A DNA stretch of 64,000 bases. Source: Mesonia sp008017825 (GTDB lineage Bacteria > Bacteroidota > Bacteroidia > Flavobacteriales > Flavobacteriaceae). Position numbers and translations under genes: made by a program. Positions 42,110-51,026 of this stretch are shown piece after piece; positions within the stretch are counted from its first letter, which is position 1; each line of letters begins with the position of its first letter. Location: contig NZ_VRLS01000026.1 in NCBI RefSeq assembly GCF_008017825.1, positions 1 to 64,000 on the forward strand, given 5' to 3'. The notes beneath the pieces were generated by a model. That model was not told the DNA's origin. It ran no database searches and saw only the letters and a list, made by a program, of their open reading frames with translations.

Positions 42110-43063
42110 ATGAAGCAGCTTTACCAAAAATTCATCTCAATCAAACTAATTTTACTACTTATAAATCTGTTTATAGGTTTAAAAATCACCGCCCAAACCA
42201 CTAGCATACCTGACCAAAATTTTGAACAGCATCTTATTGATGAAGGAATTGATAGTGACGGTACTATTAACGGTCAGGTCTTAACTAGCGATATAGTTTC
42301 AGTGCTGGTGCTTGATTTATACATGGTTAATGATTTGACAGGACTAGAAGATTTTACAGCTTTAGAGTCATTAGAAATATGGGATGCAGCACACTTTCAA
42401 AATAACAATGATATTACCTTAGATTTAACCGCTAACGTAAATTTAGAAAAGATAGAAATTTGGACATATGAAGGCTTAAAAAATTTAGACCTAACAGGCT
42501 TGGTAAATTTAGAAGAATTGTGGGTAATGGAGGGACAAGATGATGTGGTTACTATGTATATTGAAGAAATAGATTTAAGCACTAACCCTAATATTAAATA
42601 TTTGCATACAGGATATTTGCAATATTTAGAGCAAATCAATTTCCAAAATGGCAACAATATTTATATGTTAGATATGGAGATAACTGTTGAGAATACTTCT
42701 GCTCGTCCTATTTGTTTAAAGGTAGATAATGCTACTGCGGCTACAAATAATAATTCTCCTTATGATAATTGGACGATGTATGGGGTTATCCCTAATTATT
42801 ATGACACAGGAGTTTGTACATTAGCAGCAGATATTATAAGCAAAATAGAAGTTTCTTTATTCCCTAACCCTGTGCAAAACAGTTTTCAAATAAAAACTTC
42901 AGATGAAATAGAACGTGTGCAAATATTTTCTATAGATGGGAAAGAAGTTGCTTATTTTGGCTCACAATCAGAATATGATATTTCTCAACTTCCAACCGGA
43001 ATGTATTTTGTAAAAATACAAAGCAATAAAGGAGAAGCTATTCAGCGAATAGTTAAGCGATAA
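42110..43063 (+). CDS. Type IX secreted leucine-rich-repeat-like protein
   Basis: 317 residues. A signal peptide (about 1-28) precedes IPDQNFEQHLIDEGID, which is the usual opening of flavobacterial LRR proteins. Irregular leucine-rich repeats follow (about 60-190). The end is a type A sorting domain starting at VSLFPNPVQNSF with MYFVKIQ near the end. The protein should be exported by the type IX system to the surface and may mediate adhesion or binding. It is monocistronic between a -7 box and a bidirectional terminator. Confidence 0.8.
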   Translation: MKQLYQKFISIKLILLLINLFIGLKITAQTTSIPDQNFEQHLIDEGIDSDGTINGQVLTSDIVSVLVLDLYMVNDLTGLEDFTALESLEIWDAAHFQNNNDITLDLTANVNLEKIEIWTYEGLKNLDLTGLVNLEELWVMEGQDDVVTMYIEEIDLSTNPNIKYLHTGYLQYLEQINFQNGNNIYMLDMEITVENTSARPICLKVDNATAATNNNSPYDNWTMYGVIPNYYDTGVCTLAADIISKIEVSLFPNPVQNSFQIKTSDEIERVQIFSIDGKEVAYFGSQSEYDISQLPTGMYFVKIQSNKGEAIQRIVKR

Positions 43064-43081
43064 AATGTATGACCTTTTAAA

Positions 43082-43117
43082 AAAAATGCTTCCTTGTTTT
43101 AAGGAAGCATTTTTTTA
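43082..43117. terminator. Bidirectional terminator
   Basis: AAATGCTTCCTT and AAGGAAGCATTT pair around a GTTTT loop, between an A-run and a T-run. It serves the LRR gene on the plus strand and the aminotransferase on the minus strand. Confidence 0.85.
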
Positions 43118-43142
43118 ATTATAAAATAAGTAGCTTTAAAAC

Positions 43143-44330
43143 TTAACTTAAAGCAGCTTTAATTTGTTGTATAGCCTTTGTAATTTCTTTTTCGCTCGCG
43201 GCATAAGAAAGACGAATACAGTTAGCGTCTCCAAAAGCTTCACCTGTTACGGTAGCAACTTCGGCTTCTTCTAAAAGATACATGCTCAAATCTGTAGCGT
43301 TCTTAATAGTTTTTCCGCGGAAGCTTTTTCCAAATAATTCCGAGACATCGGGAAAAACATAAAAAGCACCTTGGGGAGCATTACATTTAAAACCAGGAAC
43401 TTCGCTTAATAAATCTAAAATGAGTTTTCTACGTTCTTTAAATGTATCGATCATAAAAGAAATCTTACTTACAGGAGCTTCTAATGCTGCAATAGTAGCG
43501 CGTTGGGCAATGCAATTAGCTCCGCTAGTAAATTGACCTTGAATTTTGTTACAAGCTCTTGCAATGTGCGGAGGAGCTCCAATATAACCAATACGCCAAC
43601 CTGTCATGGCAAATGCCTTAGAGACCCCGTTAACAGTGACTGTACGGTCGTACATATCTTCAAATTCTGCTATAGAAACGTGACCTCCTACAAAATTGAT
43701 GTGCTCATAGATTTCATCACTTACTACAATAATATCTGGGTGTTTCTTTAAAACGTCTGCTAAAGCTCTTAATTCTTCTTTATTGTACAACATTCCGCTT
43801 GGATTACAAGGAGAGCTAAACCACAACATTTTTGTTTTTGGAGTGATCGCAGCTTCCAATTGTTCGGGTGTCATTTTAAAATCGGTCTCGATGGTAGTAG
43901 GAACTTCTACTGGCACACCTTCTGCAATTTTTACAATATCATTATAACTTACCCAGTATGGGCAAGGTAAAATTACTTCGTCACCGGGGTTGATGCAAAC
44001 CATAGCAACATTGGCTAAACATTGTTTTGCCCCCGTAGAAACGACAATTTGAGACTTATCATAAGTAAGTCTATTATCTCTTTTAAATTTGTTGATAATA
44101 GCTTGCTTTAATTCGTCGTATCCATCTACTGGAGTATATGAATTATAGTTATCATTAATGGCTTGAATGGCAGCCTCTTTAATAAAATCTGGGGTGTTAA
44201 AATCGGGTTCGCCTAAACTAAGGCCAATGATATTTTTACCTTCAGCTTTTAGCTCGCGTGTTTTTGCAGCCATAGCTAATGTAGCCGAAGTTTCTAATTT
44301 GTTGATTCTATCAGATAATTGATTTTGCAT
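43143..44330 (-). CDS. Class I/II aminotransferase (aspartate aminotransferase-like)
   Basis: 395 residues. PLP-dependent transamination, most like the 1-beta subgroup aspartate aminotransferases. The PLP lysine is Lys238 in VSKAFAMTGWRIGY; Asn176 (SSPCNPSGM), Asp205 and Tyr208 (VSDEIYEH) contact the cofactor, and SLGEPDFNTPDFI is the N-terminal signature. Aspartate/2-oxoglutarate is likely, but prephenate or tyrosine activity cannot be excluded. The desaturase gene ends 14 bases upstream on the same strand. Confidence 0.85.
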   Translation of the reverse strand: MQNQLSDRINKLETSATLAMAAKTRELKAEGKNIIGLSLGEPDFNTPDFIKEAAIQAINDNYNSYTPVDGYDELKQAIINKFKRDNRLTYDKSQIVVSTGAKQCLANVAMVCINPGDEVILPCPYWVSYNDIVKIAEGVPVEVPTTIETDFKMTPEQLEAAITPKTKMLWFSSPCNPSGMLYNKEELRALADVLKKHPDIIVVSDEIYEHINFVGGHVSIAEFEDMYDRTVTVNGVSKAFAMTGWRIGYIGAPPHIARACNKIQGQFTSGANCIAQRATIAALEAPVSKISFMIDTFKERRKLILDLLSEVPGFKCNAPQGAFYVFPDVSELFGKSFRGKTIKNATDLSMYLLEEAEVATVTGEAFGDANCIRLSYAASEKEITKAIQQIKAALS

Positions 44331-44344
44331 AAAGTTTGGTAGGT

Positions 44345-45445
44345 TTAAGCAGTTAAAGCAGGGTTAGTTCCCATTTCTTTAAGGTGTTTAAAGTGGGCAA
44401 TAATTGCTGCTCTGGTAGTTTTATATTCGTGGTAAGGAAGGTTACATTCTTTAGCAGTTTCCTTTACGATTTTAGAAATTTTTGTATAATGAACGTGACT
44501 AATATTTGGAAAAATATGGTGCTCTACTTGATGATTTAAACCTCCTGTAAACCAGTTTACGACTTTATTTTTCGTAGAAAAATTCACGGTAGTAAATAGT
44601 TGATGAATAGCCCATGTATTTTTCATAGAACCTTTATCGTCAGGTAGCGGCATTTGTGTATTTTCTACCACGTGTGCTAATTGAAAAACTACACTTAAAA
44701 TGATCCCAGCAGTATAATGCATAATAAAAAATCCGAGTAAAATTTTCCACCAAGCGATGCTCATAATAAGCATAGGAATAACAATCCAAATCGCAATATA
44801 GAGTGTTTTAGTCACCGCAATTGTACTCCATTGCTTTAATGGACTAGGTAATTTACCATATGATAGCTTTCTTTTTAAATAACGGTGTGTTTGTTTAAAA
44901 TCTGTAGTTAGAACCCAGTTAAAGGTTAATAATCCGTAAAGGAAAACTGAGTAGTAATGTTGAAATTTATGGAATTTATGCCATTTAGAATGTTCGCTAA
45001 AGCGGATAACTCTACCGGCATCTAAGTCTTCATCATGCCCATGAATGTTTGTGTACGTGTGGTGCAAAACATTGTGTTGCACTTGCCAATTATAAACATT
45101 TCCGGCAAGGATGTACATACTGCTTCCCATCACTTTGTTCACCCATTTTTTGGAAGAATAAGAGCCATGATTAGCATCGTGCATGACATTCATGCCAACG
45201 CCAGCCATACCAACTCCCATAACAATGGTAAGTACGAGCATCCACCATTGAGAGATGTCTAAAGTTAACATTAAAAAATAGGGTGTAAGAAATAAAGAGA
45301 ACATCACGATTGTTTTAAGGTGAAGTTTCCAATTTCCTGTTTTTGAGATTTCGTTTTCTTTGAAATAGTTATTTACGCGTTTATTTAAAGTTCTAAAAAA
45401 CTTTGCGGAATCTATTCGAGAAAATTTTACAACTTGATCTTTCAT
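44345..45445 (-). CDS. Membrane fatty acid desaturase (linoleoyl/acyl-CoA type)
   Basis: 366 residues from the ATG at 45445; a -7 box at 45467-45474 overlaps the longer frame, which is therefore rejected. A di-iron enzyme of the inner membrane with four transmembrane helices. The three histidine boxes are complete: HDANH (89-93), HNVLHH (124-129) and, near residue 310, HQVEHH whose first residue is Gln-preceded as in front-end desaturases. No cytochrome b5 domain is fused, so an external ferredoxin or cytochrome is needed. It likely adjusts membrane unsaturation. Confidence 0.88.
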   Translation of the reverse strand: MKDQVVKFSRIDSAKFFRTLNKRVNNYFKENEISKTGNWKLHLKTIVMFSLFLTPYFLMLTLDISQWWMLVLTIVMGVGMAGVGMNVMHDANHGSYSSKKWVNKVMGSSMYILAGNVYNWQVQHNVLHHTYTNIHGHDEDLDAGRVIRFSEHSKWHKFHKFQHYYSVFLYGLLTFNWVLTTDFKQTHRYLKRKLSYGKLPSPLKQWSTIAVTKTLYIAIWIVIPMLIMSIAWWKILLGFFIMHYTAGIILSVVFQLAHVVENTQMPLPDDKGSMKNTWAIHQLFTTVNFSTKNKVVNWFTGGLNHQVEHHIFPNISHVHYTKISKIVKETAKECNLPYHEYKTTRAAIIAHFKHLKEMGTNPALTA

Positions 45446-45466
45446 TAATCTTAAAATAAGAAGTTT

Positions 45467-45474
45467 CAAATTTA
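45467..45474 (-). promoter_or_regulatory. Flavobacterial -7 element for the desaturase gene
   Basis: CAAATTTA is the complement of TAAATTTG. The predicted transcription start near 45461 fits translation from the ATG at 45445. Confidence 0.55.
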
Positions 45475-45634
45475 TGAATTAATATGCTTATTAAAGCATT
45501 TAGAGTCATAAAGTATAGTTTAAGCTATAACTAAATATTTGTTTTTTAATTGTTTCTTAGAGGTTTTATCTTTATTTAAATTGAAAATGTTATTTATTTT
45601 TATATAGAATAAAGCATTTAAAATAAGAAAAAAT

Positions 45635-46363
45635 ATGATACCAGCCATTTCTTTGTTTGTAATTGTAACTTTATCAGCTCTAATAACGAGAGTAGCAGCT
45701 ATAGCTTTAGCACATACAGGATTATCTACAGAAAGTGCTAGATTTCAGGCAAGATCTGCTTATACGGGAACAGGGTTTACAACGGGAGAATCTGAGAAAA
45801 TAATGAATTTTCCTGTGAGGAGAAAGATAATTTATATGCTTATGCTGGTTGGGAATGCAGGGATTGTAACTACTATGTCAACCTTAATTTTAGCTTTTGT
45901 GCTTCCTAACAAAACAAGTTCTTTATTGTATGGATTACTAATTATCGTGGTAGGTTTGAGTTTGCTTTGGTGGGCAATAAGAAGCTCTATTATAGATCGG
46001 TGGTTGTCGAAAGTCATTGGGAAAGCTCTAAAAAAATATACAGATATAGATGTGAAAGATTACGCTTCAATTTTACATTTGGCAGATAATTTTCAAATTA
46101 CTGAATTAAGGGTAGATCATGAAAGTTGGCTAGCCAATAAAAAATTAAAGGATTTAGATTTACGTAGAGAAGGGGTAATTGTTTTGGGGATTCAACCTGT
46201 TGAGGGAGAATACATAGGTTCCCCGAATGGAGACTCTTTGGTTAGGCCTGAAGATTTAATTACGATGTATGGTAAAGCAGAGTCTTTTCAAAATTTAAAT
46301 CAGCGTAAGCGTAATTGGAAAGGTAATATTGAGCATCAAAAAGCTGTAGAAAATGATACTTAG
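45635..46363 (+). CDS. Small membrane protein with a pore-like loop and TrkA_C domain
   Basis: 242 residues. Hydrophobic segments at about 3-23, 66-88 and 97-116. Between the first two is SAYTGTGFTTGESE (41-54), which resembles the K+ selectivity loop of TrkH (SGYTTTGATI in this window's TrkH). The second helix carries MLMLVGNAGI, comparable to the TrkH M2 start. A TrkA_C domain (about 155-227) follows in the cytoplasm (ELRVDHESWLANKKLKDLDL). I infer a minimal cation channel or transporter subunit; this is not established. It stands alone, 165 bases from the divergent desaturase. Confidence 0.65.
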   Translation: MIPAISLFVIVTLSALITRVAAIALAHTGLSTESARFQARSAYTGTGFTTGESEKIMNFPVRRKIIYMLMLVGNAGIVTTMSTLILAFVLPNKTSSLLYGLLIIVVGLSLLWWAIRSSIIDRWLSKVIGKALKKYTDIDVKDYASILHLADNFQITELRVDHESWLANKKLKDLDLRREGVIVLGIQPVEGEYIGSPNGDSLVRPEDLITMYGKAESFQNLNQRKRNWKGNIEHQKAVENDT

Positions 46364-46397
46364 TATTTTTAATACCTAAGGTTTTAGTAAAGGATAG

Positions 46398-46405
46398 TAT
46401 ATTTG
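46398..46405 (+). promoter_or_regulatory. Flavobacterial -7 element for rsmG
   Basis: TATATTTG fits TAnnTTTG; the start of transcription is predicted near 46411, about nine bases before the TTG start codon at 46420. Confidence 0.55.
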
Positions 46406-46419
46406 CAAAAAATTATATT

Positions 46420-47049
46420 TTGAAAGAAATTACAACTTATTTCCCTGACTTAACGGAAGATCAAAAAGTCAAATTTGAACGCCTTAAAGATTTATATAAA
46501 GACTGGAATCTAAAAATCAATGTGGTTTCTAGAAAGGATATTGATGAAATTTATACCAGACACGTATTACATTCTTTAGGAATTGCTAAAATTCAATCAT
46601 TTTTACCAGGCAGCAAGGTAATGGATGTAGGTACAGGTGGCGGTTTCCCCGGAATTCCTCTCGCGATCTTATTTCCTGAAGTACAATTTCATTTGGTAGA
46701 TAGTATTGGGAAAAAGATAAAAGTGGTAAATGAAGTAGCAGAAGGTTTGAGCTTAGAAAATGTAAAAACCTCGAACTGTCGAGTAGAGGAGGTTGATGAA
46801 CAATACGATTTTATTGTAAGTAGAGCTGTTGCTCAAATGGAAACCTTCGTGCGCTGGGTAAAAGGAAAGGTAGCCAAAAAAAGTAATCACGAACTTAAAA
46901 ACGGAATCCTGTATTTAAAAGGCGGCGATTTAAGCGAGGAATTGGCTAAATACCAGACTGCAAAAATATATCCGTTAAGTGATTATTTTAAAGAAGATTT
47001 TTTTGAAACCAAAAGTGTGGTACATCTTCCTATGAAATATAAAGGATAA
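46420..47049 (+). CDS. rsmG: 16S rRNA (guanine527-N7)-methyltransferase
   Basis: 209 residues with a TTG start. SAM-dependent methyltransferase that modifies G527 of 16S rRNA. The SAM motif is VMDVGTGGGFPGIPLA (about 68-83); WNLKINVVSRKD near residue 30 and ISRAV near 128 are family blocks. The short leader and TTG start imply modest translation. A bidirectional terminator follows. Confidence 0.95.
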   Translation: MKEITTYFPDLTEDQKVKFERLKDLYKDWNLKINVVSRKDIDEIYTRHVLHSLGIAKIQSFLPGSKVMDVGTGGGFPGIPLAILFPEVQFHLVDSIGKKIKVVNEVAEGLSLENVKTSNCRVEEVDEQYDFIVSRAVAQMETFVRWVKGKVAKKSNHELKNGILYLKGGDLSEELAKYQTAKIYPLSDYFKEDFFETKSVVHLPMKYKG

Positions 47050-47110
47050 AAATTTTTAAAACGTTCAAGTCATTATAGATATCGACTTATTGCTTAAAGT
47101 ATATTAAATA

Positions 47111-47141
47111 AAAAAAACCTGCTCTAAAGCAGGTTTTTTTT
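47111..47141. terminator. Bidirectional terminator, rsmG and P5C dehydrogenase
   Basis: AACCTGCT (47116-47123) pairs with AGCAGGTT (47128-47135) around CTAA, between an A-run and a T-run. Confidence 0.85.
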
Positions 47142-47159
47142 ATTTGAATCTTTAAAAAA

Positions 47160-48788
47160 TTACTCACCCATAAATGGATATCTGTAATCTGTTGCAGGAA
47201 CAAAAGTTTCTTTAATTAAACGTGGAGAAACCCAACGTAATAAATTAAGTTTAGAACCTGCTTTATCGTTAGTTCCACTATTTCTTGCACCACCAAATGG
47301 TTGTCTTCCAACAACGGCACCAGTACATTTATCATTGATGTAGAAGTTACCAGCTGCATTTTGTAAAATATCGGTTGCTAAACTTGCTGCATAACGATCT
47401 TTAGAGAAAATAGCACCTGTTAATGCGTAAGCACTTGTATTGTCTACAACGTGTAGAGTTTCTTCGTACTTATCATCTTCGTATACATAAATAGTCACTA
47501 CAGGTCCAAAAAGTTCAGTTTCCATAGTAGTATACTTAGGATCGGTAGTTACAATAACCGTAGGCTCTACAAAATAACCTTTAGATTTATCATAATTACC
47601 TCCTACAATAATCTCTGCATCTTTGTCTTTTTTAGCTTGGTCTATATACTTCGCTAACTTATCAAAAGAACCTTCGTGAATAACTGCATTAATGAAGTTT
47701 TCCATATTTTCAGGAGAACCCATTTTAAACGATTTTACATCGGCAACCAATTGTTCTTTAATTTCTGGCCAAAGACTTTTTGGCATGTAACAACGTGATG
47801 CAGCACTACATTTTTGCCCCTGAAACTCAAACGCTCCTCTTGCAATAGCAGTAGAAACTTCTTTAGGATTAGCAGAAGGGTGTGCCATAATAAAATCTTT
47901 ACCTCCAGTTTCTCCAACTATTCTTGGGTAAGTTTTATAATTGTGAATGTTAGCTCCAATTTTTGCCCAAATATTTTTAAATACTGTTGTACTTCCAGTA
48001 AAGTGTATTCCAGCAAAATCTGGACTAGCTAATACAGTATCAGTGATCATTTCAGGATCTCCCATAACCATATTAATTACCCCTGCAGGTACGCCAGCTT
48101 CTTGGAAAACATCCATCAATACTTTTGCAGATAACATTTGGCTGTCACTTGGCTTCCAAATTGTTACGTTACCCATTAATGCAGCACTTGCAGGAAGGTT
48201 ACCAGCGATAGCTGTAAAGTTAAACGGAGTAATAGCATAAACAAATCCTTCTAAAGGTCTGTGTTCAACACGGTTCCAAGCAGAAGAATCAGATTCTGGT
48301 TGCTCATCATAAATTTGCGTCATGTACTCTACGTTAAAACGTATAAAATCTACAATTTCACAGGCAGAATCAATTTCAGCTTGGAAAATATTTTTAGACT
48401 GACCAATCATGGTGGCCGCATTCATTTTTTGACGGTATGGACCAGCAATTAATTCGGCAGCTTTTAAAAATACAGCGGCACGTTGTTCCCACGGTAGGTT
48501 AGCCCACTCTTTGCGAGCTTCTAATGCAGCTTCAATTGAATCTTCTATATTTTTTTTCTCAGCTAAATGATATACTCCCAAATTATGTTGGTGATCGTGT
48601 GGTGGGTGTATGCTAGATGTGTTGTTAGTTCTAACTTCTTTATCACCAATATAAAGAGGTACATCTACTTTTTGGTTGTATAAATCTTTGTAAGTGAGTA
48701 ATACTTCTTCTCTTTCCGGAGTACCCGGAGCGTAACTTTTAATTGGCTCGTTTTCTGCCGGCGGAACGTGAAAAAATCCTTTCCCCAT
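47160..48788 (-). CDS. pruA: L-glutamate gamma-semialdehyde (P5C) dehydrogenase
   Basis: 542 residues from the ATG at 48788 (MGKGFFHVPPAENEP); the frame extends to 48854 but the extension is not family-like. NAD-dependent oxidation of P5C/glutamate semialdehyde to glutamate, the second step of proline breakdown. The catalytic Glu is in VGETGGKD and the Cys in FQGQKCSAASR, and TPFNFTAIAGNL is a conserved block. It is the stand-alone form. No proline dehydrogenase gene is adjacent. Confidence 0.92.
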   Translation of the reverse strand: MGKGFFHVPPAENEPIKSYAPGTPEREEVLLTYKDLYNQKVDVPLYIGDKEVRTNNTSSIHPPHDHQHNLGVYHLAEKKNIEDSIEAALEARKEWANLPWEQRAAVFLKAAELIAGPYRQKMNAATMIGQSKNIFQAEIDSACEIVDFIRFNVEYMTQIYDEQPESDSSAWNRVEHRPLEGFVYAITPFNFTAIAGNLPASAALMGNVTIWKPSDSQMLSAKVLMDVFQEAGVPAGVINMVMGDPEMITDTVLASPDFAGIHFTGSTTVFKNIWAKIGANIHNYKTYPRIVGETGGKDFIMAHPSANPKEVSTAIARGAFEFQGQKCSAASRCYMPKSLWPEIKEQLVADVKSFKMGSPENMENFINAVIHEGSFDKLAKYIDQAKKDKDAEIIVGGNYDKSKGYFVEPTVIVTTDPKYTTMETELFGPVVTIYVYEDDKYEETLHVVDNTSAYALTGAIFSKDRYAASLATDILQNAAGNFYINDKCTGAVVGRQPFGGARNSGTNDKAGSKLNLLRWVSPRLIKETFVPATDYRYPFMGE

Positions 48789-48917
48789 AATATTTTTTGT
48801 TTTTTTGTTTCGTAAATTATTTTCGGCATAAATATAAGTAAAATATGCCAACATGATTTTGGTTTCAAGCTAAGGTTTTCTTAAGTTGTGTTAAGTAAAT
48901 TTAAGATTTCCAAAATT

Positions 48918-49616
48918 ATGTGTACTCTAACCTTTTTTCCGCTTAAAGCGGAAGATCACTCCTTTGTGTTTACCTCTAATAGAGATGAATCTATAGATAG
49001 ACCAACTTTACCACCTAAACATTATATGGAAGATGAGATAGATTTGTGGTTCCCAAAAGATGAAATTGCTGGGGGAACTTGGGTCGGGGTTAGTTCTTGG
49101 CAACGCTTAGTGTGTTTGATGAATGGAGGTTTTGAAGCGCACCAACGTAAACCACAATACAATATGAGTAGAGGAGTGGTGGTAAAAGAAGCTTTAAAAA
49201 CTGAAAACATTGAACATTTTTTTGAAAATTTTAGTTTAACTGAGGTGGAACCTTTTACACTTATCAATATAGAATTTAAAAGTGATTTGAGAATCTTCAA
49301 ATGGGTTTGGGATGGAGAGCAAAAACACCTATTTAATGAACAGGTAGAATCTCAAATTTGGTCAGCTTCTATGACTTATGATCAAATTCAGCGAAAATCA
49401 CGAGAAAAATATTGGCAAGAATTTTTAAAATCTCATGCCGATATTTCTGAAAAAGAAATTTTAAATTTTCATCATCAAAAAAAAGGAGATTTAGTTATTG
49501 ATAGAGGAATATTGAAAACAACAAGTATTACGCAGGTAGTAATCAAACCTAATCAAAAGCTTATTAAGTTTGAAGATTTAAAAAATAATGAAATATCTAA
49601 ACTAGAAATTAGTTAA
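48918..49616 (+). CDS. NRDE (TANGO2-like) family protein
   Basis: 232 residues from the ATG at 48918. It begins MCTLTFFPL with Cys2 exposed after Met removal, a layout of N-terminal nucleophile amide hydrolases, and carries the NRDE motif (TSNRDESIDRP, residues about 18-28). The family includes TANGO2 and its role is debated (heme or lipid handling). The palindrome TTCCGCTTAAAGCGGAA lies near the start, inside the coding region. Its 3' end overlaps that of the convergent apaG gene by eight bases. Confidence 0.8.
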   Translation: MCTLTFFPLKAEDHSFVFTSNRDESIDRPTLPPKHYMEDEIDLWFPKDEIAGGTWVGVSSWQRLVCLMNGGFEAHQRKPQYNMSRGVVVKEALKTENIEHFFENFSLTEVEPFTLINIEFKSDLRIFKWVWDGEQKHLFNEQVESQIWSASMTYDQIQRKSREKYWQEFLKSHADISEKEILNFHHQKKGDLVIDRGILKTTSITQVVIKPNQKLIKFEDLKNNEISKLEIS

Positions 49617-49995
49617 GGGCAAATGGAGCACTTAATTTAAAAGAAGGGATTAAGACTTTAAACTTTCTTGTAGATGTAAAGTTGACCATATTGTAATGTC
49701 CACTCATCGATCCAAAAGGAGAAGTGATAAGGCAGCCGCTACTATAAGTGTGAGATTCGCCAGGTTTAATAACAGGTTTTTTACCAATAATACCTTCGCC
49801 TTGAACAATTTCACTTCTGCTTAAAGCATCTTTAATTTTCCAAAAACGGGAAGTGAGTTGTACCGAATCATTACTTTGGTTTTCAATAGTAATACGATAA
49901 GAAAAAGCAAAGTGAATTTTGTAGTTCTTCAAGAAAGTGCCTTGAAAACTAGTCTTTACAGAAATCTTGATGCCTCGTGTTACTTGTTGAATCAT
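49609..49995 (-). CDS. apaG: ApaG protein
   Basis: 128 residues. The single ApaG/DUF525 beta domain is complete: VKTSFQGTFLKNYKIHFAFSYRI, the GEGIIGKKPVIKPGESHTYSSGCLI stretch and SMSGHYNMV. The family is linked to Co2+/Mg2+ homeostasis in gamma-proteobacteria but the biochemical role is unproven. It ends the plug-DUF3667-apaG run, three bases after the DUF3667 gene. Confidence 0.92.
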   Translation of the reverse strand: MIQQVTRGIKISVKTSFQGTFLKNYKIHFAFSYRITIENQSNDSVQLTSRFWKIKDALSRSEIVQGEGIIGKKPVIKPGESHTYSSGCLITSPFGSMSGHYNMVNFTSTRKFKVLIPSFKLSAPFALN

Positions 49996-49998
49996 AAT

Positions 49999-51006
49999 CT
50001 AATAGATTGCAAACGTCCCAAAAAATGAAATTATTGTAGCAAACAATGCTAAGGTAATAAATATAGTATTTAAAAACACAAACTTAACAATTGTTTTCCA
50101 AGTTTTTTGCTCATAAAATCTCTTTAGCGCTAAATAAAAATGAATATTATAGACGATGAATAATAAGAAATAGATACTGCTAAAGCCTGTGATGTCTTTA
50201 ATTGTAAGTGCTATCGCGTAAGTGAAAAAGAAAAAAGATTGATTATTGAAAGTAAACACTAAATGCTCCATATAATTATAAGAGGTTCTCCCGAAGCTTA
50301 ACCATACAAAAAGAGCTGAGATGGGGATGAAGCAAAATATTATAAAAGGAAGCTTACTAACCATATACGATATAAAGCTAGACGGGTCTTTCATGACTTC
50401 TTTTACTTGTAATGTTTTTTTATAGTAATAAGAATTTAGTCGCGTGTGGGTATGATTTAGTTCTTCTAATGCTACTAGAGATGAAGGTTCTTTTTTTATC
50501 TTGTAATATTCGTTGTAAATACCAATTCTTTTCGATGATGAATTAAGAAAGGAAAGTTTCTCTAATTCCTCTTCGGAATAATAGGCAGTTGAATTTTTAA
50601 AGTTTTCTATAGATGTACATTCACTCTCGGTGCTTGTAATGATATCTTTAAAAGCGTTCTCGGTTTCGTTCTGATAGGAAAGTTTTATTCCGTAAAGGAT
50701 AAAGATGATCAAAGCGAGGCTAAGAAAAAATCTAAAAGGGTTTACATAAGTGTTTCTTTTCCCAGAGACATACTCTTTTGAAAGTCTTCCTGGAGAAAAA
50801 AGTAACTTCCTTAAGGTCTTATAAACTCTAGAATCGTAGGCGAATAAACCTCCAAAAAATTCTGACGCAAAATCCTTGAAACTGAGCTTTTTTGTAGAGT
50901 TTAACTGTCCGCAATAATGGCAAAAACGATCGCTTTTATCTAATAGAGCATCACAATTTAAGCATTGAGAGCCTCTATATTTATAAGAAAACCTAGAGTT
51001 TTTCAT
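49999..51006 (-). CDS. DUF3667 zinc-ribbon membrane protein
   Basis: 335 residues. A cytoplasmic zinc ribbon opens the chain (Cys15/Cys18 in CLNC, Cys29/Cys32 in CHYC), followed by the DUF3667 signature SFKDFASEFFGGLFAYDSR...TLRKLLFSPG. Transmembrane helices lie near 92-112, 210-230 and in three more segments to the end. The function is unknown. It sits between the plug gene and apaG in a compact operon with gaps of 20 and 3 bases. Confidence 0.8.
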   Translation of the reverse strand: MKNSRFSYKYRGSQCLNCDALLDKSDRFCHYCGQLNSTKKLSFKDFASEFFGGLFAYDSRVYKTLRKLLFSPGRLSKEYVSGKRNTYVNPFRFFLSLALIIFILYGIKLSYQNETENAFKDIITSTESECTSIENFKNSTAYYSEEELEKLSFLNSSSKRIGIYNEYYKIKKEPSSLVALEELNHTHTRLNSYYYKKTLQVKEVMKDPSSFISYMVSKLPFIIFCFIPISALFVWLSFGRTSYNYMEHLVFTFNNQSFFFFTYAIALTIKDITGFSSIYFLLFIVYNIHFYLALKRFYEQKTWKTIVKFVFLNTIFITLALFATIISFFGTFAIY

Positions 51007-51026
51007 AGAGGCTTATGCTTATTAAA

